Below are positions 31,971 through 40,171 of a stretch of 47,278 bases of DNA, one piece after another. The notes under the pieces were generated by a model. That model ran no database searches and was not told the DNA's origin. It was given only the letters and a program-made list of their open reading frames with translations. Origin of the DNA: an uncultured Sphingomonadaceae bacterium. Lineage in GTDB: Bacteria > Pseudomonadota > Alphaproteobacteria > Sphingomonadales > Sphingomonadaceae. Where the stretch lies: the NCBI GenBank assembly GCA_938003725.1, contig CALKXX010000093.1, positions 1-47,278 on the forward strand, read 5' to 3'. How positions within the stretch are numbered: the stretch's first letter is position 1; the number at the start of each line of letters is the position of its first letter. The position numbers and the translations under genes were made by a program.

Positions 31971-33020
31971 GTGGGAATGAGGCCGCGAATCGCAATTGAC
32001 GCGATGGGCGGCGATGAAGGCGTGCGCGTAATGGTCGCGGGTGCTGCACTGGCCCGTCATCGCCACGAAGGCTTTCAATTCCTGTTTGTAGGGGATGAAG
32101 CCAGTATCGAGGCGGCGCTTAACGATCATCCCAACTTGAAAGCCGATTCGGAAATTTTGCATGCCGAGCATGTCGTGTCGGCAGACGATAAACCCAGTCA
32201 GGCACTTCGTAGCTCCAAAAAAACGTCGATGGGAATGGCGGTTAACGCGGTAAAGGCCGGAGAGGTTAGCGCAGCTGTGAGCGCGGGCAATACCGGTGCG
32301 CTGATGGCTATCTCAAAATTGGCCCTTCGCACGATGCCGGGAATTGATCGACCGGCGCTTGCCGCATTGCTCCCGACCATGAAAGACAGTGACGTCGTGA
32401 TGCTTGATCTTGGTGCAAATGCCGAGTGTAGCAGCCGTAACCTGATCCAGTTTGCCGTCATGGGCGCCGCCTATAGCCGCATCATGCACGGGTTCGAACG
32501 GCCCAAGGTAAAACTGCTCAATATCGGAACAGAGGAAGCCAAGGGCACGGGAACAATTCAGGATGCCGCGCAGGCGCTCAGAGATGCGGACGGGCTGAGC
32601 ATGGATTTCCAAGGCTTTACCGAGGCTGACAAGATTTCAACCGGCGAGGTTGATGTGATCGTAACAGATGGGTTTTCCGGAAATATCGCTTTGAAAGCAC
32701 TGGAAGGCACTGCCAGATTTGTGACCGATTTGCTGAAGCGCAGTTTTTTAAGCTCGCTGCGATCCAAAATTGGTTTTCTGATTTCCCGCCCTGCGACCGA
32801 AATGCTGAAAGAACATCTCGACCCTAATAATCACAACGGCGCAGTGTTCCTGGGCTTGAACGGAGTGGTCGTAAAAAGTCATGGTAGCGCAGATGAAAAA
32901 GGCGTAGCCAATGCGGTAGAAGTGGCGGCCCGGCTGGTAGAGGATAGTATTTTGGAACGAATTAGCGAAGACATTGGCAAGATCGACCAATCTGCGCCAG
33001 TTGAAATAGCTGCTAAATGA
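31971..33020 (+). CDS. plsX: Phosphate acyltransferase
   Basis: A 349-residue peripheral enzyme converting acyl-ACP and phosphate to acyl-phosphate for phospholipid synthesis. IAIDAMGGDEG at the N-terminus, VSAGNTGALM and LLNIGTEEAKG in the middle, and VVVKSHGSAD near the end are family hallmarks. The GTG at 31971 has AAGGGG 7 nt upstream; an ATG two codons downstream is too far from it. Its stop overlaps the fabH start (ATGA). Confidence 0.97.
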   Translation: MGMRPRIAIDAMGGDEGVRVMVAGAALARHRHEGFQFLFVGDEASIEAALNDHPNLKADSEILHAEHVVSADDKPSQALRSSKKTSMGMAVNAVKAGEVSAAVSAGNTGALMAISKLALRTMPGIDRPALAALLPTMKDSDVVMLDLGANAECSSRNLIQFAVMGAAYSRIMHGFERPKVKLLNIGTEEAKGTGTIQDAAQALRDADGLSMDFQGFTEADKISTGEVDVIVTDGFSGNIALKALEGTARFVTDLLKRSFLSSLRSKIGFLISRPATEMLKEHLDPNNHNGAVFLGLNGVVVKSHGSADEKGVANAVEVAARLVEDSILERISEDIGKIDQSAPVEIAAK

Positions 33021-33985
33021 ACTCCGAGCGCATCGGCCCGGTTATCAAAGGCACCGGCTCTGCCTTGCCCCGCACCCGCGTTTCCAATGCCGAGCTTGCG
33101 AAAAAGGTGGATACGTCTGACGACTGGATCGTGGAGCGTACAGGCATAAAATTTCGGCATATCGCCCAGAAAGATGAAACCACTTCGACGCTAGCGACCG
33201 AAGCTGCGCGAAAGGCATTGGACGCCGCAGATATGAGCGCCGATGATATCGATCTGATTGTCCTTGCCACCGCAACGCCGGATCAGACTTTCCCGGCGAC
33301 TGCCACGATCGTCCAAAATGAACTGGGTTGTAACGGGTGCGTTGCCTTTGATGTAGCAGCTGTATGTTCCGGCTTTCTATACGCCTTGTCCGTCGCTGAA
33401 AGCATGATCCGTTCAGGCGCTGCGAAAAATGCCATTGTGATCGGTGCAGAGACTTTTAGCCGGATATTGGATTGGGAAGACCGTGCAACCTGCGTTCTGT
33501 TCGGAGATGGGGCTGGTGCAATCATTCTATCCGCCGAAGAGGGAAATAGCGGGATTTTGACCACAAAATTACATGCCGATGGTGCACATAATCAGATGCT
33601 CTATGTGGATGGTGGGGCCGGTACTACTGGTACAGTAGGCAAATTACGCATGCGGGGGCGAGAAGTATTTCGTCATGCTGTCACCAATCTTTCGTCCGTG
33701 CTTATTGAGGCAATGGAAGCGGCTGGTACCACGATTGACGATGTTGATTGGGTTGTCCCGCACCAAGCCAATGCACGCATCCTCGATGCAACTGCAAAAA
33801 AGCTAAGCCTTGATTCGGGCAAGGTGATCAAAACCGTGGATCAACATGCCAACACATCGGCAGCGTCCGTTCCATTGGCATTGGACACGGCCATACGTGA
33901 TGGCCGGATAAAGCGCGGCGATCTTTTGATTCTGGAAGCAATGGGCGGCGGCTTCACGTGGGGCGCATCCGTAATTCGCTACTAG
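33017..33985 (+). CDS. fabH: 3-oxoacyl-ACP synthase III (KAS III)
   Basis: A 322-residue enzyme that starts fatty-acid synthesis by condensing acetyl-CoA with malonyl-ACP. The catalytic triad is visible: Cys in AAVCSGFLYAL, His in VPHQANARILD and Asn in HANTSAASVPLAL. GGGFTWGASVIRY closes the fold. It is translationally coupled to plsX. In many relatives ihfA and a MerR-type gene follow; here an AraC-type gene follows after about 100 bp. Confidence 0.97.
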   Translation: MNSERIGPVIKGTGSALPRTRVSNAELAKKVDTSDDWIVERTGIKFRHIAQKDETTSTLATEAARKALDAADMSADDIDLIVLATATPDQTFPATATIVQNELGCNGCVAFDVAAVCSGFLYALSVAESMIRSGAAKNAIVIGAETFSRILDWEDRATCVLFGDGAGAIILSAEEGNSGILTTKLHADGAHNQMLYVDGGAGTTGTVGKLRMRGREVFRHAVTNLSSVLIEAMEAAGTTIDDVDWVVPHQANARILDATAKKLSLDSGKVIKTVDQHANTSAASVPLALDTAIRDGRIKRGDLLILEAMGGGFTWGASVIRY

Positions 33986-34089
33986 CGACAAATTTTCCAC
34001 TGTAGGAAATTCGACATGCTCGTCGCCGATTCTACGCTTTCGTCGAAAGCGAGTTGATAGGCCAAAGCTCGCGGCATTAGCTTGGGCTT

Positions 34090-35115
34090 ATGGCTATATT
34101 TTCACAACTACACGGCTCGATATCCTCACAATTCCTCTTTCAGGTCTATCGCAGTTGTCAGAATTTGGGAGCGCGGAAACCGGTTCTCATGAAGTCAGCA
34201 AAATTTACCGCAGTAAGTATCCGTCATCCGGACAAACGCTTTGATGAGTCAGACCTTACGACCCTGTTTCTGGCGACAGCGAGAGAGCTAAATAGGAAGA
34301 ATGTCGCATGGGATATTGGTGAAACGATGTTGCCGTCCAGCTTCTCTGATCCTGGATATTTATCCTTGTTTGAACCGAATATTGAAAGCGCGCTAAGATC
34401 ATTATTGGCTTCTTTCGTCGGAGAAGGATCAGATCAACTCAAACTGGAGCGATCAAGATCCGGCACTCGTCTGACCTGCGCGGCTCAATCCCCGCATTCC
34501 CGTGCCTTTGTGCACATCATATTTGCCGGAATTCTGAATTTTCTCCATGCTACGTTACCTGTAGGGATAGCGCCTGTTCGCGCGATGTATTTTGCGCATT
34601 CAAAACCGGAAGGTTTTGACGACCAAGGGCGAGAGTCGCCTGTCCGTTGCTATTTTGATCAACCTGCTAATTTCATCCTGTTCAATGACAATGTAATGGA
34701 TCACGTTAACAAGCATGCAAATGCCGCTGTTCTTGCCAATGCCGAACGTCAGGAAGCGGCGTTGGTATCAGATAATTTTGAGACAAAGCCATTGTCTAAA
34801 CTTGTGTATAAATACCTGTTATTCCATCTCGACAAGAGCGGCCTTAGCTTGGATTCAACAGCCGAAACCTATGACATTGCAGAACGAACTTTGCGGCGGC
34901 GGCTGGTACGGGAAGGCAATTCGTTTCGCCAAATTTTAGAGACGGTAAGGCGTGATACATGTGCGCTATACTTTTTGGAGGGGAACCGCTCGCTATCTGA
35001 AATCGCTACGAAACTGGGATATAGCGAGTTAAGTGCTTTCACCCGTGCCTATTCAGCTTGGCACGGACATCCCCCCAGTCGGGATCAATTGAACTATACC
35101 GCAAAGGCGGCTTGA
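34090..35115 (+). CDS. AraC-family transcriptional regulator
   Basis: A 341-residue regulator. The C-terminal 100 residues form the double helix-turn-helix of AraC/XylS: first unit LSLDSTAETYDIAERTLRRR, second SLSEIATKLGYSELSAFTRA followed by WHGHPPS. The N-terminal 220 residues resemble the ligand-binding domain of OruR-like regulators (GYLSLFEPNIESALRSLL). No ribosome binding site is evident at 34090; an ATG at 34189 is an alternative. The neighbours give no hint of the ligand. Confidence 0.85.
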   Translation: MAIFSQLHGSISSQFLFQVYRSCQNLGARKPVLMKSAKFTAVSIRHPDKRFDESDLTTLFLATARELNRKNVAWDIGETMLPSSFSDPGYLSLFEPNIESALRSLLASFVGEGSDQLKLERSRSGTRLTCAAQSPHSRAFVHIIFAGILNFLHATLPVGIAPVRAMYFAHSKPEGFDDQGRESPVRCYFDQPANFILFNDNVMDHVNKHANAAVLANAERQEAALVSDNFETKPLSKLVYKYLLFHLDKSGLSLDSTAETYDIAERTLRRRLVREGNSFRQILETVRRDTCALYFLEGNRSLSEIATKLGYSELSAFTRAYSAWHGHPPSRDQLNYTAKAA

Positions 35116-35134
35116 TACTTCTAATTCTGTGCAA

Positions 35135-35209
35135 TGGTGGGCGTAGAGAGAGTTGAACTCCCGACCCCTTCGATGTCAACGAAGTGCTCTACCACTGAGC
35201 TATACGCCC
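35135..35209 (-). tRNA. tRNA-Val (anticodon GAC)
   Basis: A complete 75-nt cloverleaf on the minus strand: acceptor GGGCGTA / TACGCCC, D arm GCTC-AGTGGTA-GAGC, anticodon stem CTTCG / CGAAG around loop TTGACAT (anticodon GAC), T arm GGGAG-TTCAACT-CTCTC, and encoded ACCA. It reads GUC and GUU. With the UAC isoacceptor at 12412 all valine codons can be read. Confidence 0.97.
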
Positions 35210-35269
35210 ACGCTGGAGGCCGTCTAGCTAGATGGCATTATTGGTGCAAGGCTTATTGTCCGCTATCTG

Positions 35270-35647
35270 TTAATTTAGATCGCTAATGCTGTCGGGTTCG
35301 AACAGACGGTCGACTTCCATAACCAGATCTTTGAGATGGAACGGCTTCGACAAGATTTTGGCCTTGGGTACAGATTCGCCAGCGCGAAGTGTCACGCCGG
35401 AAAAACCGGTGATAAACATAACCTGTGTACCTGGTGAGATAGTGGCGCATTGCTGTGCTAGCTCAATACCATCCATTTCGGGCATGACGATGTCGGTCAG
35501 CAGCAAATCAAATTGCTGCTCCTCAAGCAAGGGGATCGCGGCTGTTCCGCGATCCACTGCGACGACTTCATAGTTGGATTTCTGAAGAGCACGTGTAAGA
35601 TGTTCACGCATTGCCTGTTCATCTTCCGCGAGGAGAATTCTGATCAT
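35270..35647 (-). CDS. cpdR: CpdR-like single-domain response regulator
   Basis: A 125-residue stand-alone receiver. Acidic pocket AEDEQAMREHL, phospho-acceptor in LLLTDIVMPEMDGIELA, Thr in FITGFSGV and Lys in ILSKPFHLKDLV are intact. IRILLAEDE, LLLTDIVMPEMDGIELA, MFITGFSGVTL and LSKPFHLKDLV closely follow Caulobacter CpdR, which when unphosphorylated brings cell-cycle substrates to ClpXP. The start at 35647 is used because relatives begin MxRILLAEDD; an ATG at 35668 would add 7 residues. The C-terminus ends DSISDLN, unlike the alanine-rich tail I recall in Caulobacter. Confidence 0.85.
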   Translation of the reverse strand: MIRILLAEDEQAMREHLTRALQKSNYEVVAVDRGTAAIPLLEEQQFDLLLTDIVMPEMDGIELAQQCATISPGTQVMFITGFSGVTLRAGESVPKAKILSKPFHLKDLVMEVDRLFEPDSISDLN

Positions 35648-35797
35648 TTGTTCCGCAATCCCGTACAAAAATTTGCCTGTTTATGCCTAATGCTGTGTAT
35701 AGGCGCAAATCTCTTAACAATTTGATGCCTTCCTCCAATATTCCGGCGAACCGCCTTGGCAACATTATTTTGAAGAAAATAAACTTAAGTCACTGAA

Positions 35798-36697
35798 ATG
35801 GATAATCAAATCACCATGACAGATGCCGGATTCTCCGAATATAATACCAAAAACATCAATTTTCCTGTTCTGGTCAGCGTCCCTCATGCTGGTCGGGTAT
35901 ATCCGGCAGCGCTATTGCAAAATCTGAAAATACCGCCTGCAGAGCTTCTGCGGCTTGAGGACCGATATGCAGACAGGCTGGCGGCGAACGCGATATCTTG
36001 TGGATTTCCGGCTATTGTCGCTCATAAACCGCGAGCCTGGTTGGATCTCAATCGAAAGGAAAGTGAAATTGACCCAGCCATTGTGCAAGGGATTTCCGCC
36101 GCTGACCTGCCGGCTCCAACCCGGAAACTGAGGGGCGGACTGGGATTGGTGCCGCGCCGATTAAATTTGATCGGCGATTTGTGGAAAAATCACTGGCATA
36201 TTGATGATATTGAGCAGCGGATCAGCTTATATCACCAATCCTATCATTCCCTTATCTCAGGCTTGCTTACCCAGATCCGCGATAAGTTTGGCGTGGCTTT
36301 ACTGTTAGATTTACATAGCATGCCGCCGCTGGACATTGATGGTGATATTCGATCGGAAGACGAAAGCCATTTGGAAGGACATAATATCGTGGTCGGTGAT
36401 CGCTTTGGACGGAGTGCGAGTGGGCGATATTCTGAACTGGCGATTTCATTTTTTCAGGATATGAAATTCTCGGTTCAATTGAATCACCCTTATGCAGGCG
36501 GATATGTTCTTGAGCGACATGGTAACCCGGCCGGCGGGATACATGCGCTGCAGCTGGAAGTGGATCGCGCCTGTTATCTGGACAGTCATCTAAGAGAGCC
36601 AATTGATAATATAGTGAATATATCTCGCAATATTGGGCAGCTGGCGCAACTTTTATCGAGCCAGCTTTCCGCAAAGCATCTTCTGGCAGCTGAATAG
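35798..36697 (+). CDS. N-formylglutamate amidohydrolase family protein
   Basis: A 299-residue member of the HutG-type N-formylglutamate amidohydrolase family, a zinc-dependent fold related to carboxypeptidases. VLVSVPHAGRVYPAAL near the N-terminus, RAWLDLNRKESEIDP, LLLDLHSMPP and the distal LNHPYAGGYVLERHG are typical. No histidine-degradation genes are nearby, so the physiological substrate is open. Confidence 0.87.
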   Translation: MDNQITMTDAGFSEYNTKNINFPVLVSVPHAGRVYPAALLQNLKIPPAELLRLEDRYADRLAANAISCGFPAIVAHKPRAWLDLNRKESEIDPAIVQGISAADLPAPTRKLRGGLGLVPRRLNLIGDLWKNHWHIDDIEQRISLYHQSYHSLISGLLTQIRDKFGVALLLDLHSMPPLDIDGDIRSEDESHLEGHNIVVGDRFGRSASGRYSELAISFFQDMKFSVQLNHPYAGGYVLERHGNPAGGIHALQLEVDRACYLDSHLREPIDNIVNISRNIGQLAQLLSSQLSAKHLLAAE

Positions 36698-36716
36698 CTT
36701 CGCGATATTGATGATC

Positions 36717-36749
36717 AAAAAAAACCACCCCGCCAATCGGCGAGGTGGT
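36717..36749 (-). terminator. Rho-independent terminator of the putative sRNA
   Basis: An 11-bp stem, ACCACCTCGCC / GGCGGGGTGGT on the minus strand, with a 4-nt loop and one G-U pair, followed by eight Ts. On the plus strand that pair is a C-A mismatch and no T-run follows, so termination is for minus-strand transcription. It lies only 19 bp after the amidohydrolase stop. Confidence 0.85.
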
Positions 36750-36830
36750 CAAGGTTCAGGGAGGTGACGTTCTTTCGAACGTCGGTATCGGCCTAATCGG
36801 GGGGATAGAAACCGATACAGCGTTAATGTG
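36717..36830 (-). ncRNA. Putative small regulatory RNA with three hairpins and C-rich single strands
   Basis: On the minus strand, 5' to 3': stem GTATCGG / CCGATAC (36812-36818 with 36785-36791) with a 20-nt loop containing CCCCCC; a perfect stem GACGTTC / GAACGTC with GAAA tetraloop (36766-36783); a single-stranded ACCTCCCTGAACC; then an 11-bp terminator stem and eight Ts. CCTCCC in an unpaired linker is the seed type of several alphaproteobacterial sRNAs that pair with ribosome binding sites. The 5' end near 36830 is a guess. No ORF occupies the region. The remainder of this 399-bp gap, 36831-37025, shows nothing clear. Confidence 0.6.
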
Positions 36831-37025
36831 GGCGCAATGATCGATCGTTGCAAGACCTTAAGAGCAACTTTTTACACGGATATTTGTCATATTAGGCCAT
36901 GTGGGCCTGATATTTTGCTTCGGCTGCGGATCGGCAAGTTACGGTTCTCTACACGCGGTCACAAATTGATTGCCAATCAAAGACAATAGTGCCGATAATC
37001 CCGCCATTCGTGCGTTTGATTAAAC

Positions 37026-37069
37026 AAAAAGGTGGAAATCGCAAAGCGATGCTAAGCTTTGCGATTTCC
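37026..37069 (-). terminator. Rho-independent terminator of sapC
   Basis: A perfect 14-bp stem GGAAATCGCAAAGC / GCTTTGCGATTTCC (37034-37047 and 37056-37069) with an 8-nt loop, followed on the minus strand by CCACC and TTTTTGTTT. It lies 27 bp beyond the sapC stop. Confidence 0.85.
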
Positions 37070-37096
37070 CAAATCTGCGAATGTCAGTGCGGTCTA

Positions 37097-37882
37097 TCAG
37101 ACCTGCATTGATGGCGCTTCAGACACTTGGGGCACTTTGCCGGCCTGGACCTGTCTGGCAAATACTTCGCGCATGATCTGTAGTGAGAACAGATGCGCAT
37201 AGATTAATGGCAACATACCGTTCTGGTTCAATTTGCGCAGCTCATCGCCACGCATTTCTCTCAATTTCTCTTCATTGACCATCTGGAAGCCCCGATAGAC
37301 AAATGGTTTCTCGACGCCATTTTGCTGGATAGATACTTCGCCGTCCATCATCAGGCCCATTTTTTTGAGCTCTTCGACAAATTGACCAGTTCTTTGGCCG
37401 GCCTGTTCAAATTGCTCGCAAAAATCGAGGATATTTTTTGTTGTCTCTGTTGGCTGATCCTTGTCGAACAGTGGGTCGCCTTCTTTATAGTCTCCGATCG
37501 CTTCGGTCGTTGGATCAAAGCAAAGCGACAGCTCTTTTGCGTCTGGTTGAAGTTTTGCCAGCATGAAGGGATAGCGGCGAACATAAGCAGGCACGTAAGA
37601 TGGTTCGTCAAAGCGGCCTTCTTCATTCATGAAAGTGTTCACACCTTCGTTCAGACCCATTAGAATGAGCGGAACGCTATTCTCGCCAATCGAAAATACG
37701 ATTGGATAATTCCGGCCGGCACTTGAGAATTCATCAATGGTTACAGGGATCGCATGTTGATCCGCCATGAAATTTGCATTTTCGAGGCCCTTTACCCGCC
37801 ATTTGGCATGTTCTTTAGAGTTGAGCGGAACGAGATCCTTGTAAAACATTGGCAATGCTTGGGCTTCGGGCGCGCTGGCCAT
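37097..37882 (-). CDS. SapC family protein
   Basis: A 261-residue protein of the SapC family. YKDLVPLNSKEHAKWR near the N-terminus, the ANFMADQHAIPVTIDEF stretch and YPFMLAK are typical. The name comes from a Campylobacter S-layer locus, but in sphingomonads these genes usually sit near TonB-dependent receptors, and no biochemical role is proven. GGAGAA precedes the ATG, and a strong terminator follows, so it is a single-gene unit. Confidence 0.88.
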   Translation of the reverse strand: MASAPEAQALPMFYKDLVPLNSKEHAKWRVKGLENANFMADQHAIPVTIDEFSSAGRNYPIVFSIGENSVPLILMGLNEGVNTFMNEEGRFDEPSYVPAYVRRYPFMLAKLQPDAKELSLCFDPTTEAIGDYKEGDPLFDKDQPTETTKNILDFCEQFEQAGQRTGQFVEELKKMGLMMDGEVSIQQNGVEKPFVYRGFQMVNEEKLREMRGDELRKLNQNGMLPLIYAHLFSLQIMREVFARQVQAGKVPQVSEAPSMQV

Positions 37883-37935
37883 GATTATTCTCCGAAATTG
37901 ATAAATGATTCAAAATAAGTATATTGCCTGCGTCT

Positions 37936-39375
37936 TTAAGAGGCTGGCTCTTTTGACGCAAGGGGTACTAGCTTTCCAGGGTTCATAATGCTGTTCGGGT
38001 CGAGGGCTGATTTGATCGACCGAAGCGCGTTCATTTGGGCGTTGTTCGAAAGGCGCGCCAGTTCATCCAGCTTGTTCTGACCGATACCGTGTTCCGCAGA
38101 GATTGATCCGCCAGCTGCCATGACCAAATCATGAACCGTCGGCGTAATTATCTTTGCGTTTTCCTCCATCCATTTCTGCGGGTCTACATCATCTGGCCCT
38201 TTGACATGGAAATGGACATTGCCGTCTCCCAAATGTCCAAAGGCGGCGACCTTGGTATCTGGAAAGATACGCTCAATATCTGGTCCAGCATCGGTAATAA
38301 AATCTGCCATGCGTGATACCGGAACGCTGATATCATGCTGCAATGCAGGGCCTGAGGCGCGTTCTGCCTCTGCAATAGAGTCGCGGATTTTCCAAAACTG
38401 TTCTGCCTGCGTTTCATTTGTCCCGATAATTGCGTCATCCGCCAGCTCATTTTCAAAAGCTTCCTCTAACAGCTTCTCCATGACCTTTTGTGCAGCGGGC
38501 GCATCCGGGCAATCACGCACGATCTCAACAAGCACATTCCATTCGTGAAATTTATCCAGCGGATTTCTGGTGCCGGGTATGTGTTCCAGAACGGATTGCA
38601 GACATGATTTTGGGACGATCTCAAATCCCTCAAGCGCCCGACCTTCCTTGGCGTCCAGAAACTTTAGCATCTTATAGGCCCGCTGGGGACTGGCCAATCC
38701 CACCCAGGCTACACAGCGATCCAAAAGTGCCGGCACCGTTTTTACTGTCGCAGCTGTGACGATACCCAGCGTACCTTCGCCGCCGATCAACAATTGTTTG
38801 AGATCATATCCGCGATTGTCCTTCTTTAGCGCAGAAAGACCGTGATAGATGCTGCCATCTGGCAGAACAGCTTCCAATCCCGCCACTAAAGCCCGCATGG
38901 TGCCATGCCTCAAAACTTGGGTGCCGCCTGCATTTGTCGAAACCAATCCCCCGATGGTTGCGGAGCCTTTTCCGCCTAGCGTCAGAGGAAATCGCTGACC
39001 TTGGCGGTCGAGAGCTTCATGAAAATTTTGCAGGATGACACCGGCATCACAGATTGCCAGGCCGTCTTGTGCATCAATTTCCCGGATATTGTTCATCCGC
39101 CGCAGGGAGAGTAATATGGCCTGACCGCTTTCGTCGGGCGTAGCTCCTCCGACCATGCCGCTATTGCCGCCTTGAGGAACCAGCGTGACCTTATTCTGGT
39201 GCGCAATTTTTACAATTTCAGAGACTTGCTCGGTTGAACCAGGCGATATCATCGCGATCGCATTTCCGGTGTAGCGACCGCGCCAATCGGTCAGCCAGGG
39301 CTGCATTTCATCTGGTGAATCGGTGAAACCCTTCGTGCCCACCACCTTTTTCATCTGGCTTAGCCAATTTTTCAC
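37936..39375 (-). CDS. FAD-binding oxidoreductase (D-2-hydroxyglutarate/D-lactate dehydrogenase type)
   Basis: A 479-residue flavoprotein of the VAO/PCMH family. The FAD domain shows PQGGNSGMVGGATPDESG, LGGKGSATIGGLVSTNAGG and IGGEGTLGIVT. The C-terminal cap has the metal-binding FGHLGDGNVHFHV and EHGIGQNKLDE, typical of D-2-hydroxyacid dehydrogenases that oxidise D-2-hydroxyglutarate, D-lactate or similar acids and pass electrons to a carrier. Which acid is used cannot be told. Confidence 0.9.
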   Translation of the reverse strand: MKNWLSQMKKVVGTKGFTDSPDEMQPWLTDWRGRYTGNAIAMISPGSTEQVSEIVKIAHQNKVTLVPQGGNSGMVGGATPDESGQAILLSLRRMNNIREIDAQDGLAICDAGVILQNFHEALDRQGQRFPLTLGGKGSATIGGLVSTNAGGTQVLRHGTMRALVAGLEAVLPDGSIYHGLSALKKDNRGYDLKQLLIGGEGTLGIVTAATVKTVPALLDRCVAWVGLASPQRAYKMLKFLDAKEGRALEGFEIVPKSCLQSVLEHIPGTRNPLDKFHEWNVLVEIVRDCPDAPAAQKVMEKLLEEAFENELADDAIIGTNETQAEQFWKIRDSIAEAERASGPALQHDISVPVSRMADFITDAGPDIERIFPDTKVAAFGHLGDGNVHFHVKGPDDVDPQKWMEENAKIITPTVHDLVMAAGGSISAEHGIGQNKLDELARLSNNAQMNALRSIKSALDPNSIMNPGKLVPLASKEPAS

Positions 39376-39540
39376 ATTACCTGCTCCGCCATTCGCAAAT
39401 GGATGTTTGGTGTCCCGGATTGTTTCTCTATCGCAACCGGATAGTGCTATTTAATATAGCCTTTTCCACCAATAGTGATAGTTCATCAGTTGTTCAATCA
39501 GGGCTGTTATAGCCCCGGGCATGGTTATCAAGGGTTTTCA

Positions 39541-40038
39541 GTGAGTCTTTCGCTCTCAGCGATGTTATTGCTAGCGGTGCCGGAGGTTTCACGACCCCCG
39601 GTATTGGCCAGCGAGTCGACTGAAGAGCAGGGCATATTCGTTCACAATATGCCGATTCAGATTGCGCAAGTACGTATTGAACGGCGGATCATCATCCGTG
39701 TTCCCCGCCGCCGGCCGGTCACCGCCAATCGCTTGGCCGATATCCAAAGGCGGTCTAAACCCACCACTTATGCTGAAAAGAAAATCGGAAAGTGCCTGCC
39801 GATGGGCAATATTTTGGGCGTGCAAATGGCCGATGGCAGAGAGCTGGATTTGCTGACCCGGGATAGAAAAAGAGTCCGGGCACGGCTGGAAAAGAAATGT
39901 CAGGCACGCAGTTTCTATTCCGGATTCTATATGGAAAAATCCGGTGACGGCAAAATATGCGCAGGTCGTGATATATTGCACAGCCGCACCGGAGCAAAAT
40001 GTGAAATCGACAGATTTCGGCAACTTGTCCCGGAATGA
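39541..40038 (+). CDS. Exported basic protein of unknown function
   Basis: A 165-residue protein. The GTG at 39541 has AAGGG about 6 nt upstream and gives a good signal peptide (MSLSLSAMLLLAVPEVS); an upstream ATG at 39475 would bury it. The mature protein is basic (IERRIIIRVPRRRP) with four cysteines (KCLP, KKCQ, KICAG, AKCE) that may form two disulfides. It is not recognised; similar basic exported proteins with this arginine-rich stretch are common in sphingomonads. Confidence 0.65.
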   Translation: MSLSLSAMLLLAVPEVSRPPVLASESTEEQGIFVHNMPIQIAQVRIERRIIIRVPRRRPVTANRLADIQRRSKPTTYAEKKIGKCLPMGNILGVQMADGRELDLLTRDRKRVRARLEKKCQARSFYSGFYMEKSGDGKICAGRDILHSRTGAKCEIDRFRQLVPE

Positions 40039-40171
40039 ATCGGTGTTTGAAAACGCGGATTGCTTGACAAAAGCGCGATTTACCACCATCGACCGGCGCA
40101 TCAGCTGATTTAGCTTTTTCCCGCAAAAAAGGTGAAGCTATTGAAGTATTGTTGAAACTTCCGGAAAAAAT

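Noticed and set aside
35135..35209. tRNA-Val as an integration site of a mobile element
   Set aside because: No integrase, no direct repeat of the tRNA end and no foreign-looking genes nearby.
40064..40092. TTGACA promoter for the DEAD-box helicase
   Set aside because: The matching -10 position (CATCGA) is poor, so the promoter is not assigned.
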